DNA from: Anoplolepis gracilipes
Taxonomy: Eukaryota > Arthropoda > Insecta > Hymenoptera > Formicidae
NCBI RefSeq assembly: GCF_047496725.1
Contig: NC_132974.1
Span: 2,797,501-2,861,500, forward strand
DNA length: 64,000 bases
Direction of reading: 5' to 3'
In this document: piece by piece, positions 39,360-52,796 of the stretch
Layout of the letters: the number at the start of each line of letters is the position of its first letter
How positions within the stretch are numbered: position 1 is the stretch's first letter
Made by a program: the position numbers and the translations under genes
The notes under the pieces: model-generated
Database searches by the model: none
Seen by the model: the letters and a program-made list of their open reading frames with translations, nothing else
Told to the model about the DNA's origin: nothing

Positions 39360-42313
39360 CTTTTTTTGTGCAGATAAAGTATAGCGTGCTTATCATTAAG
39401 CTATATATTTCGCTTCCCTACTTTCTTTACCGTTAATACAAAAATAATTGCTTCCACTCACGCTTTTTTTCACAGCAATGACTTCCAATCTCGGAAGTAT
39501 ACTTTGATTTTCTGACAATTAAATATCGGTAAAAAGTATATGTTTAAGATAATATGTATATTCATATACCGATAATAACGAAAATATAATAAGAAGTGCA
39601 AAAGCAAGATGTGAAGATATTAGATTCACAAGTAATGTATTATATAAAAAGTTTGAAAAAAATATTTGTCCTGAAATATTTTATTAATTGATAATATTTA
39701 TTAGAGTTTGACAAAGAATATCATTGTTTCTCTCTCTTTCTTCCGTTTCTCTGTTTTTCTTTTTCTCAATGATTTTTCTAAATAATTTACGATTAAAAAA
39801 CGTGTGTATGTGAAAACTTTGGCTTCGATGGACTATGACACATAATAGACAAATAGTATTATATTCACAATCAGCTTAGTGAGTTCTCTATACAGTAGTA
39901 TATTTTGTGTACATTTTATTTTGTCATATTTAAATTATCAGATATATTTTCGATTGTAGAATAGAAATAACATTAAAAGGAATAGAAAAGGCAACAATTA
40001 CAATTCATAATCTTAAATGAATTATTTTTCATGACTTTATTAATTATATGCGTTTTATGATAATATACACTTTTTTTGTTATTAACAAAATATTAAAATT
40101 TATTAAAAATGCATTATGTAATAATGTAATTTATATAAAAATGATATAAATTGTTGATACTAGAATTTTTTTTATTTCAAAAATAAAATATGCATAATAT
40201 TTGTAAAACGCTTAAAAAAAGTATATATAAACAAAAAAAATTATTAAAAATCATTTCTGCATCTAGGAATTTATAGAGCTTAATTGTACATCAAACATAC
40301 GAATGTTATTTACGTATTTAAACGTAAATGCTTTAATATTATATATCAGAAATATAGTGATATTCACAATAAATATGATACACGACGACACACCGAAAGA
40401 AAGGCACATTTAGGCATTTTTAGCATAGCACATATAGTAATCTCACGTCGATCAAATTGAATTGTTTTGTAACGAGAAATTAGTACTGCAAAAATTAAAA
40501 TAAAAGTCATCTTCAATTTTGATTTATATTTTCTGATACACCAAAATAATTGCACACTTTAATATATAGCAAATATTATTTGAATAAATTTTTTATATTA
40601 TGCACATAAAAGATTTAAAAAAAATATTTTACGAAATAATTCTCAATTAGTGTAAATCACATATAATGAATTTCATCATTTAGAATTCAAAATCATCTCT
40701 ATTGATAGATATTATTTTTGATGAAGACGATGCAATTATTTTTTTGAAAAATAGTAATAAATGATATAAAAGGAGAACAATGTACAAATACGCATATATA
40801 TATGATATCCTGCGCTTCGAGAAAATAATATAATATAATACATATGTATATGTGTGCACACGTACATATATATACACAGTGTTCTTCGTTTACCATTAAA
40901 TTTCAGAGATATGCCTTCGATAATAATTTAAGTTTGGAATATTTTAGCTTTTTAATTATACATTTTTAATTATAACAATTTTAACTGCGTCAGAAATATT
41001 TACTCTCAAGGCACTGTGTATGTAAATTTTGTTTAAACGTACGATTGTCCGATTGATTGATTTATGCAAATATCCCGCTGATCGCGTTCGATTATGTGCT
41101 TTATGTTCCGTAATTACCTCCGAAGAAAAAAATATCGGTGGTGATTTCAATGAAAAATATTTACAATTCTGTTTCTCACCTGAGAATAAGCGAGACTGGC
41201 TTGCAGAAAGACAGCGACCTTCAATGTGGCAGACAATCCTTGAATTACCGCACACCTTGAATCTGTATCGTGCAATCACGCGTGCAGTCGCGGCTGTGTG
41301 TATTTACATCTCATCATTTCGCGATAAGACAAACCTATGTCATTTTCATGATATGCTGGTTTCTTCCCTTCTCTTTTCTCGAAATGTATCCTATTTTGAT
41401 GACTCGTTATTTTTATAAATTACTCCAATATCATTTTCGATTTTGACACATTTTCTAATTGTAAAACATAATACATCACTAGAACTGTAGCTATTAAAGT
41501 ATACATATATATAGCTCGTGTATTATTGTTTAAGCTATAAAACAAAAGAAATAATTCGAGATTAATTAACGTTGGTTTTTTAAGGAATTTACATTCGATT
41601 CAGTTGATACGAATATACGATAGATAACGATGATGACATATCACGTGTGTTGTCTGAAGAAAATAGCTGATATTTAACTGACATATATAATATATCAGGC
41701 CACAAAGTAGAGATGTAGAATCACTGATATAATATAACAAGAGCGAAGCACTACATTTTGAAGTGATTCTCATTGATACACGTGAATTGATCACGTGCCA
41801 ATCATTATCGATGTACATATATACGATGTGTGCGCAGCATTTCAATATATTAATCGCGAATGCACACGTGTCTTCACATTAGTCCGAAACGATGCATTTG
41901 TTGTGATGGGATTCGTTGATGCAACGAGTAAGACCCATCTCCGATAATCCGCTTCGACGTATCGTGTATGTATCGTGGTATATTATCACAATATCATAAC
42001 AGTATCATCTATCTAGTGACCAGTAATACGTACACACAATTAGTCACAAAAGTTGAAGAGATTATTAATGTATTTCTGAGATATTCTGTAATGTTTATAG
42101 AGTATCCCAGGACTTTGATTTTAAATGTATTTATAAAATAATATATAATAATATAATCTAATTAATAAAATAATGAATCCTTTTTTAAATCTTTCTTTCT
42201 TTTTTCAAAATTCGGGAGAAATTTTTTGTTGAAAATTTTTAGTATGTTATATTATAAAAAGATATCCGGATAAAGTTGATTCGTTTTTTGTGACTAATAT
42301 AAGTGTATATATA

Positions 42314-42319
42314 TTTATT
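42314..42319 (-). promoter_or_regulatory. candidate sens polyadenylation signal AATAAA
   Basis: This is the first canonical AATAAA I found on the minus strand downstream of the sens stop codon, about 1 kb away. If it is used, the 3' UTR would contain the whole inverted-repeat element at 42483-43046. Chance occurrence in AT-rich DNA is quite possible, and a variant signal closer to the stop could be the real one. Confidence 0.2.
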
Positions 42320-42482
42320 TCCAACGTATATCGTGAAGTATTCGCGACGTAAAGCAAAGTTAAACATAGCGCGAGAATAATTGATTGTTTCCGTTTTATA
42401 CCGAACATATAGCACCAGAATCTTCTTCCTCTTTAGTCTGAGACATAAGATAATATCATTGTAAATTCAATCTTTTATCTTA

Positions 42483-43046
42483 TCCCATACAGCACAGATC
42501 ATTGCAATTACATTGCAGCAACGTTGCAATATTGCAAATTGCAATGAAACATTACAAAAACATTGCAGAGATGGAAATCTATAAAATATTAGCACAGTCG
42601 TTGCAACATATATTTCGGAAAAATTTCAAAATCAAAATTTTATAATTATATTTTTTTAGAGTAAAACGTATAAGAAACATAGAAAATATGAAAAAGTTGA
42701 ACTTATTAAATTTATAATATATTTTTTAGATAAAAAAATTATTACGCACATTTAAGTTCAACTTTTTTATATTTTACATGTCCATATGCTTCTGATATTT
42801 ATCTATCAGAAACAAAAAGTCTTGTATGCAACATTAGTCGATGATTGCAGTTGGTAATAATGCATTATTGAAAATTCTTGACATTGCAATATTGCTATAA
42901 TATTTCGTTGCAATCTTCCTAAAGGCGGACATTTTAACGTTGCTGCAATCCCACAGCAATGGTGCAGCAACATTTTGCAGTGAACTTGCAATATTGCGGT
43001 GAAAGATTGTTGCAATGTGTATACAATCTTCCTGTGCTGTATGGGA
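42483..43046. mobile_element. Inverted-repeat element (MITE-like) with TTGCAAT-rich arms
   Basis: The ends are perfect 15-bp inverted repeats, tcccatacagcacag at 42483-42497 and its complement at 43032-43046. Inside both arms, words such as attgcaa, gttgcaat and ttgcagc recur many times. A second inverted pair around aaaagttgaactt (about 42692 and 42757) forms an inner stem. There is no transposase frame, so it is probably a non-autonomous DNA element of 564 bp. I could not identify a clear target-site duplication and do not assign a superfamily. It ends about 280 bases downstream of the sens stop codon and may therefore be transcribed in the 3' UTR. Confidence 0.65.
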
Positions 43047-43327
43047 CATTTCTCGCACGTTAAACATGCTCGTGTTCGCTATTTCAACGTTACGTTCACT
43101 GATGCACGTAATCGAAACGCATTGCTCCTGCCAACCAACGTCGGATTAAATCTATATATGAAATCTCGCTTCTCCGGCGACCGATCTCACAGTACGTATT
43201 GCCTTCAATGGGATACGACACGATGATGCGATACGTACCGCGCAGGCGAGGTGGACGAGGGGGATTATCCGGTTTGAAGCACCGCTGCGTTCACAGACAA
43301 GACGTTCGTCTGTCAGGTGAACGAGTC

Positions 43328-43629
43328 TCAGCTGCTGCCGGGCATGGATATCGTACGATAACCTGTCGAATGCGGTGGTACCGGTGACGAGCGCCGGTTG
43401 CTGCCGTTCGGCTGTTGAGGCGGTATCTGCAGAGAGCGGTAGTCGAGCGCCGGCGCCGCCGGATGCTGACTTTCTCGGTGCCTTCGCAGATCGACCTTTC
43501 TCTGGAACGCCTTGTCGCACAGGCCGCACTGAAACGGCTTGTAGCCGGTGTGCTTACGCATGTGCGTGATGAGGTTGCTGCTCTGAGAGAACGCCTTGCC
43601 GCACACCACGCACTTATGTGGTTTCTCGC
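43328..43629 (-). CDS. sens: sens terminal coding exon, zinc fingers 3 and 4 and C-terminal tail
   Basis: The exon is 302 bases: two bases completing Gly of the HTGEKP linker, 99 codons and a stop codon. The acceptor is tttgttacag. Finger 3 has Cys at exon residues 6 and 9 and His at 22 and 26. Finger 4 has Cys at 34 and 37 and His at 50 and 55 (HRESQH). The 44-residue tail (ALDYRSLQIPPQQPNGSN onward) is Pro/Ser-rich, without a recognised domain. The stop codon lies at 43330-43328. The exon is markedly richer in G+C than its surroundings. Confidence 0.95.
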
Positions 43630-46600
43630 CTGTAACAAATCGAGGAAGATATTTCGGGTCAGTACGCTATACTTTTGAGTATTCTAATTTGGGGAAGAAA
43701 TATATATGTATATTTTTTAAATACCGTTTAAAAATCATATTTTAATATAATTTTTCAATTATAATTTAAAAATCGTATTCTAATATAATGTTCCAGAGAA
43801 AGCGTATCTCGTAACTCTAAAAAGATCTAAAGTAGTATTAATATACGTATAAGCAGAATTTACACGTTAATTTTCTGTAATAAAATTGCTAAATATGTAA
43901 CTAATAAATACATATATTATTAAAAATAACTAATAGTAATAAACTAGTATTACTATATAATTAATACATATATTTACATTTAACTAATTTGTATAAAATT
44001 TTTTTTTCATTTTACTCTTTAAATGTATTACTATTAATTTATACACAAGATTATACCGGCAGTTATGTCAATTATATTTAATGCAAACAAGCAATTAATT
44101 AAGCATTGATTGTCATAACGCATTATAGTTTCCATTATTGCAAATAGCATAATAAATTGTTGTCGAATGAAAGACGTGAATTACGAATGCACGCGTTGCA
44201 AATTCGATTATCACTGAGAAAGACAACGGCGCGCAGTCTTGAATAATGAGCCAAGGTTAACCAAACGCAACTGAATCAACCAATAAATTGTGACCAGTCG
44301 TGTGCGTATCAATCGACGATGACTAAAGTCTCTGTGGTTGATTTTGTTGAAAAGGCGACTTATCCTAATACCTCGTTCAAAAAGTCGCTCGAACACAACG
44401 TGCAATTACTAGTAATTATTTTACACAATAATCAATTTTATAAAATAATCAATTAAAATGTTTGCGCGCAATCGAGACAATAATAACATACAGATAAAGA
44501 ATACATTTGACGTAATCTTTGACAAAAGTTAATAAAAGAATTTAAAAAATCAATTAAAAAGAAAATGAAATGTCACGTATGGTGGAAGATAATCGATTAT
44601 CTGCTATATGTTGGATACTGTATATTCGTGATCTTCTTTAAAATAATTTTTAAATGAAGCTTGGAAGAATGTATACCGTTCCCTCATATATCTAATAAAT
44701 TTCAGCAACGATATATTATAATAATACTAATAATAACTATTCGCCCAGAATGATATTTCATTCTAATTATGATTTTATTAGTAAAAGCAGAAAATATCCG
44801 GTAAATATAGTTTCATTATTAAAAGCGGAAAATGTCACTGAGTGGCTGTCATTTATTAACGTCAGCCGCATAATCTTGTACATACTTATCTTGCAATTGC
44901 TCTCGCGATATCGTTACACGAAAAAAAAAAATCAACAACTTTTCTGTTAATCGTTCCCGCGAATCTTGACGTTCAAGAACGATGATCCTGCAAGCAGATC
45001 GCGGCCTCGTAGTAGACAGCAATAATAATAATAACAATAATAATAATAATAATAAAGAGAGTGACCTCACACACGCTTGTAAATTTTTGTCACGATCTTC
45101 TAAAAGTCCATCGTCGGTCGTCTAACGACGATCGATCGACGGTGATAGTACCGAGCAAACAGCTGTTCTGTAGAGACAACGCTTCTCTTTCTCTCTCACA
45201 CGAAATTCCAAGCAAACAATTTTACGATTGTAAAACGACGATAAAAGTATACGGACGCCTTCGAATGTTGTAACGCAACGGAAAGCGCCGTTAAGATTCT
45301 ATCGAAAAGAAATTAATTCTGCTCGCTGACACGTTGCGCGCGCGAATGATATCTCTTTCTTTTTCTCTCTTTCGAATGAGTGTGTACGAACGGTGAAAAA
45401 GAGAATTGAGAAGCGTCACGAGAAAAGAACGAACAGTTATTCGCATAAGAAGTAGAAATTTTTTATGTTGTCATCATGTGAAAACGCGAGTAATTGCTGG
45501 GTATTTAATGCTCGCACGGAAAAAGATAAGATCGGCGACGAAAACGTTTGAATTTATGTCCGATTTAAATTGCAATGGCATAAAGAAATGAAATGTCGAA
45601 AGTGTTTATAGAATGATGTAGCGTCAAAGTAATTTTTGATGTCTCTCATCGTCAAACTTTCTTTTATAAATTAAGATCAATTGCTTTATGCTAGTAGATA
45701 TTCGCGGAACTCAAAAATGCCATAAATGTTCAGTGCTAAAAATATTTTATAAATTGTAGAAAATTAATTGTAAAATGTGCTCTAACATTTGTTTGCGAAT
45801 GATATAATTAAAATTATTTAAGCAATATTAAACATCTTCATTTCTGAATTTTCAGGGAATATGATTTCTCATGCTATGAGAAATAATAGTTTAAACTTTA
45901 CTACTTTATATTTCAACAATATCTTCAAATTTTAACTTTACCTTATCTTTTTATTACGAAAAGTAAAGAGATAAGGCACAGTTGATCCTTAATATCATAT
46001 GAATTGTCATTCTTGATACACAAAAGAACCAGAGATCAATTTCTTGTGCGGAATAAAGAAACTTTCTTTTCTTGACGCGATTCTGACTCATCGGCAGCCG
46101 TCGACGTACAAACGGATGTTCTTTTCTTTAAATTAAATTTACCGACGTTTTATTCCGATATATTATCGTCAGAATTATCGTCTACAACATGGGTATGTAC
46201 AATGGCAGAGTAGATGACAGTATTGCTTTGTTGAAGCAGGCACGCCGTTTCACTTTTACCATCCTTCACGACTACACGAAGGAAAATACAATTATCGTAA
46301 TTGTCCCACCTACGATTCAATTTTTATATCGTATTGCTTGACGCAGAGAAAAATGCAATCATACCGTATGTTCTAAAGCGAACGCATCAATATAGTTTGC
46401 TTCATATTTTATAATAAATTTTCTGTGTATCTCTAACAATAAATAAATAAGATAATTGTAAACTTGCAAAATACTTGTATTCAATTGCAGCAAATAAATG
46501 CAATTAATTACATCCGCAATTAGGATTTTGTTCAGTAGTAGCAACATTGTTATATCATGAATATTTTTTATCAGTTTTTTATTTTGTGAAAAAAAAATGT

Positions 46601-47756
46601 ATCTCTTTGCTGTATAACGAACGAAATAAGGTACGTGAAAAATCTGAACTGTACAATTTTAAGAATATCGAAATGACGAAATAAGAGAGCGTATTCTCAA
46701 CATACAAAATAAAATTAGAAGAATTTTGCTTCCACATAATTTGTAGACTTTGGTGGCCCATACGATCTTGTGACTTGAACACTTTGTGAAATTAAAACCA
46801 ATAAAACTTGATAGAAAATGTTTAAAGTAACATAAGAAACGTGATAAGGACTTAGCTCTTACGCAATCGTAATCGCTAATATTTAGTTAATTTATTTGAA
46901 AGAGAGACTAATATTCAGATCGAAGCGGCGATTAAATCACATTTGCCATCTGCGTCCATTTGCCTTTCAAAACTAACGTAATGAAGCACATTTTTATATC
47001 ATTCGGAGGTAGGGTGACTTGCGGGAAAGGAGGAGAAAAGTATGACAGCGCGATGTTTGCCTTAGACTTTTTAATTTCTCCGCGACGATATCATCTCTCT
47101 CGCACACGAACGTACGGGAAGAAAGGAAAGGTACAATTCGCGGACAATATTTATCGAGAGTGTCAGCGACCCATACGTACGTGCGTATACACCTCATCCT
47201 ACGGACTACGTCTATCGATCCATCTCGACTCTCATTACCGGCCCCTTACCGGTCGACTTAAATATTTACCGGCTGAAACGTTTGCTTCGCGGCCGATTAT
47301 AATGATAGGAGCGAATAGCGCGTTTCTCTGTGTGTGCGCGCGTGTACGCATTCGTGTATTACGCACACACAAGCGGAGCGAGTCTTCTTAATTATGCAGG
47401 TCTCTTTTAACGAACATGATGTAATAGCGGCGGTATCGACTGTGATGACAGAAATAAAAAGAGACAGAGAGACAGACAGAGAGAGAGAGATAAAGAATCG
47501 ATTTCGTGCGGATTTTTCGCGTTTTTGGTGAAGCACTCGAAACTCATAAAAGATAGTTCGCTAGACGATTTGAGATAAAGCGTCGATCTATGTTGCCTTT
47601 GAACTGTCCAAATTAAAATGCTTCTGAAATGATGATTTCTCATAAAGGAATATTAATTTTACTATAAATAAAAATGTTGTTTTTTAACGTTGAAATAATT
47701 CGATTTTTCGTCGACGAGAAATGAAATCTTCAATATAGTACAATAAACGTTGATAA

Positions 47757-47787
<31 letters not shown>

Positions 47788-50751
47788 GCAACGATATGAT
47801 GAAACTAAGTTTTGTCAAAACCCATCAAACGCCCCTTTCTTTGTTTTCCCGCTCGCTCAGGAACTCGACGACGCGCTGCGAGAATCATAGCGTTTGCCAG
47901 CGCAATTTGCCGGACACAACATACCATTTCGCTTGATACCCGCATATTCGACACGATTACTCTTTCAGAGCGTTCACGATGGTTGTTTGAACGAATGATG
48001 AGGTACAGAATACACACTACGCTCCGCGCGTATTATTCGTGAAATGCCTGCATAGGCGAAAGTTCGTGTCCGGAAACATGCGGTCGGCGAGCGATCGTCG
48101 AGACCGGCTATATTTTTTTTCTGCCAATTGCTGCCTGGCATGCGGAAAAAGTTGCTTCTCCAGGTCGATCGCCGGAAGCGATCATCGCAATCCGACTTAT
48201 TCCCGTATTCTCCTCTTTTCTTGCCTTTTCCGACAAAGCTAGGGGTGAACAGGGCACCCTGTCGCGCGATCGATCCGTTCGACAGGAAAAGTCCGGTGGA
48301 CGAATCTAAATTGTCGAGTAAAAGTGTGCTTTTGATAATGGCAAAAGTGCGCGCAAAGTGTTTTTTTTTTTTTTTTTTTTTGCAAGAGGTAACATTTTTT
48401 TTTTTTCGTCAATGACCGTCATTCTGGCCCGATTATATCGATACGCATTGCATTATAGATGACGGGGTTACATGCCCGTGCGATGAATAATTTTGTTGCG
48501 ACGACATGAAGTGCATTATGCAAGTATACATGTGCACTGCCCGTTATAGCGTGCATACTCAGATGTCTCAGAATAAATCATTGACGGTGATGTCGCCTTC
48601 GATCTATACGCGATTCGCCGATCAAACTATCGTGCGATGATAATTGATCGATCAATAAGTATCTTTCATCGTATAAATAAGGGTCATTACTCGAACTTTT
48701 TCCGTAATTACGAAAAAACATATTCTGAGAAAATCAAGCATTGTATGTACATTAGCAATGCTTGTGAGAAAAATACAACGATGATAATCACCGATTCGTA
48801 ATTTTCTAATAAAAAAAAATTTTTTTAATGAGTTGAAGTTTCAACTCATTAAAAAATTATTTGAAATTTACCGAGATGTAAGAAATTCGGAATTGATTGA
48901 TATCGAAATTTAAGAATATTTCCAATAACTAAAAGGTTTGCGAAAAAATACAAACTGTATTTGTCATTCCATATATTAACATTCAATCGATTAAATCGAA
49001 CTATGTAAGTTATTGTACAGTTTCAAGATAAAACTATCTTCGACATAGTTTATATTTTTCTTACATTTTGCGCGAAATATATCCGTGAGTGGAAGTGTAG
49101 TAATCGTGATAAATGATCATCAATTATGCAAGAAATCAAATTGCAGCGGCGACATTGCTACTCTAAGGAAAGCATCGTCCACACAATAGTGACAATGAGA
49201 TCCCTGGCGCGTATTCCACGTCTAGGAATTATTTATAGGCTACGCTTTCGTCGGCGGAAAACTTTGTTGGAACATCATTGAATCTTTATTCTTTGGACGA
49301 AAGATATTATTTCGCCGCACATTAAGAGAGATCATTGAAGCATTACACTTAGAAAAATTAGAGCTATAGAGTATATTTTCTCCCAAGAACGTCGTTGTCG
49401 AACGTTTATCGAAACTACATTGAAATATCTTTGAATCTTTATTTCCTGGACGAAAGACACTATTATAATAATATACATTAGGTGAGACTATTGAAGTGTT
49501 GCTTCGTAAAAATGATTAAAGTTATAGAACGTTTCTTCTAAAAAAAGTTCTAATGATAAACAATGTTCTTTTCTATAAAAAAGAAAAGATAGAGAATTTT
49601 CATGCCCATAAATATTATTACTAGCAACTGCGGTATAATATTGTACTATACCAAAGTAAATGGGAGGAAAATAACGCAGATATTCAAAATTTTCTTGCCT
49701 TTAAACGTTGGTATACTTCAACAATGTTTAAAGACAAAATTTTAAACTGCGTTATTTTCTTATCGTTTACTTTTAAAAGTTTGTTTTTTTTTCACATTTA
49801 ATTATATATTCAACTATATAACGTAAAATAGAAATTTTTACCAAGCAATTTTACTTTACTGATTATGTAATCCATACTAACATTATTATAATTATGAACA
49901 TTAAATGTACTTTTGACCGTGTATGAGTCATGTCATTAAATTACGCTTTTGAAAAAGTTTAAAAACCATAAGGTCTATCTTTAATAAACTTTAATAACCT
50001 TATTATCACTTGCAATTACATTTCAAGAAGGCTGCTTGATGACTCAGTTAAAAAACATACGAGCTTCTCTAAAAATTAAATATCAGTTATTCTCATATTG
50101 GAGGTTTTTAAATGTAAATTTTTAAAATATTGTTATATCAAAAATTATAAATATATTAAATATATACGATCTTTCTAGGCACTATATGCAATGGGAAAAC
50201 ATATTCATATGACCGTTGATTTATCTTTGCACTTTAATTTTAAACAGTTAATTAGCGATGATTAAATTTATAAAGAGAAATACATATAATCAACACATAC
50301 AATAAGGACATCAGGGGATTATAAAAAATATAATAGCTGTTATAAAATTTCTTGCAAACTATTAAGCGTAATCTATTAAATTGCACGTGAAATTTATTGA
50401 TTCAAGAAAAACGATGTATCTCTCGTGTCTTGAATTGCCACGACTTGTTTAACTTTTAAATTTGATTTTATTATTATAAGACTAATATTATTTATTTAAC
50501 TAAATAGTTCAATATTATTTGTATTATCTTGTATTTAATTAATAAATACATAAATCTCCAATATTTCGATTAGCTGTTCGTCCTGGTATCGCGATGCGAG
50601 AGAGCGAAATTGATAGTAAAATTACCGCTTAGGAAGGATCGATTAAATTCGCATTACGATCACCCCTCATGAAAAGACATAGAAAGCACAAAGTGGCTAG
50701 AGCGAGTTCTTCGAGGGCACTACACTCCCTTTCTCCTGTAACTCCTAACCC

Positions 50752-50797
<46 letters not shown>

Positions 50798-52740
50798 CTT
50801 ATTCCCTTAGCCGTTAATTAGTGCGGGACACGCATACCCCATAACGACTCGTGTCGGGCACGTGTCGTGCCGGAAATTCGCTTAGCGCGCGACAAACAGA
50901 CCGTTTCCCATCGTACATGCGCTCCTTCCGGTCGTTTCCACGAGAAAACGTGGCCGAGGCAGCTGATTAAATCGCTATTAAAACGTGTTCCTATCGCTCC
51001 CCATCGACGCTTTCTTTCATGTCCCGCTTTTATTACGGAGAGTCGTTTAAGAAAAACGCGATTGGATACGCAATACACACCAGGGTTGGATCAGCCACGC
51101 GTCACTTGATATTATGTATATATGCGTGCGGTTTGATTTATTGGATAACTTAATGTGTATGTTCAATCGTCGAAATATTTTTAATTAGTCACTTCTTCGT
51201 TAAGATTATTGCTTTAGTGAGTTACACTTATTAAATTATTTATAAATAATTAAATAATTACGAACCACACAAATATTAATTAATATTAAGTAATTTATGT
51301 TTATATCATAATAATAAGTACGACATATCTAGATGTCATATACATATAATGTATAATATTTGCACCATGCTTATAGTTTTCATTTATTTTCTTATTGAAG
51401 AGAGATTTTGTTAAATTATTACTCTAGCTAAAATTATACGCATATATTGTTATATGTATGATTTCAAATCTTGAAATATACAGTAAGAATTCCTACAGTT
51501 TCTTCGCAGTGATATCAGATATAGAAACTATAGAATGCATATTGCGTTTTATAAATATTTCACAGCGCCAGGCAACTATTTTAGCAAAAAATCTTCATTC
51601 TTCTATGAAAAAATTGTTTTAAGATTTAACAAACACAGTTATTTTCTTTTTGAAATTATTGACAATAAGCTATTCTGAATTATGCAGAAAATCGTGCTGC
51701 GATTGCGTGCTGGATATTTGTTAGATACACTCATAGTATTGGAATTGCGCGGGGATGTATACAATCATTTTTTAATGCACGGCGTCGCAGAAATGCATTT
51801 CCCGTCTAGATTATCTATGTGGCAACAACTCATCGTTCACCATCGAAATCACCCTAAATATTGCGAATAATGAGCCAAAATAAATAAAGCTTATATCATT
51901 TCATAATTTTATAATTTTATGTCACGTCTAAAAAAAATCAAAATTTTGTTCTATTAAATACATACTAAATTTTCATGTAATTATGTTAAATTAAATTAAT
52001 TCTTTTCATTTTGTATTATTTAAAAGATAATATAAAATTTCAATGGTTCAAAATAAAAAAAAGATATAATTTATAATTATTATTGTATTTTTTAATATCG
52101 TTAATAGTATTCAAAAAACATAATAATATTTCTTTAAGCTTTAAAAATGCTTTTTAAAAATTACAACTTAAAATAATTACAAAAATTAAAGAACAACAAT
52201 GATTTTGCATGTTGATAATAGTAATGATTTTTACTATTTGTTACATGGTGGGCAAATTTTTATTTCGAGCGTTTCTGTATGGCGAACGAAAGAAAAATAA
52301 CCGTTTGCGAGTGCGTGACGAGACACGATTTCCATACAAAACAGCCTGATGATCTGCCGATATATTTGTGGGCAATGTGCGTGTTCGCATTTGGGTCTCA
52401 CACGGCGACAAACCTCGAATGAATCAAATCCGGAGCTAATCTGATTGCATGCCAATCTACTTTTTTTCTGGCTTATATTGTGAAAGGATAATTGTCATCA
52501 CTATTGCGAATAAAGCGACGAAAAAAAAACATTTTACCGATTTTGCGTATTTAGATTTTAACGAGTGATTTCCTTCGTATTATTTGAAACAACAGTATTT
52601 CTGTATCGCAAACTTTTATGATAATGTTGAAAGTATATAACACTCTAATGATTTATATCTGAATAAAGTATTATACATATAAACAATTATAAGATGTAAT
52701 ATATTACAAAATAATAATTATATATTATATTATATAATAT

Positions 52741-52796
<56 letters not shown>

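Larger units (their letters stand above)
36781..42482. other. AT-rich intergenic stretch downstream of sens
   Basis: Apart from the poly-T tract and small balanced patches (38690-39130, 41010-41350), I see no feature. The frame at 41029-41418 (129 codons) has no recognised domain. Confidence 0.5.

Noticed and set aside
41029..41418. 129-codon plus-strand frame downstream of sens
   Set aside because: No recognisable domain and no splice or expression support; probably chance in a balanced-composition patch.
46960..47391. 143-codon plus-strand frame in the sens intron
   Set aside because: It overlaps several opposite-strand frames in a CpG-rich patch, and no family is recognised.
50752..50796. 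(ACG)15 as a poly-Asp, poly-Arg or poly-Thr coding repeat
   Set aside because: No sustained coding frame with recognisable sequence on either side.
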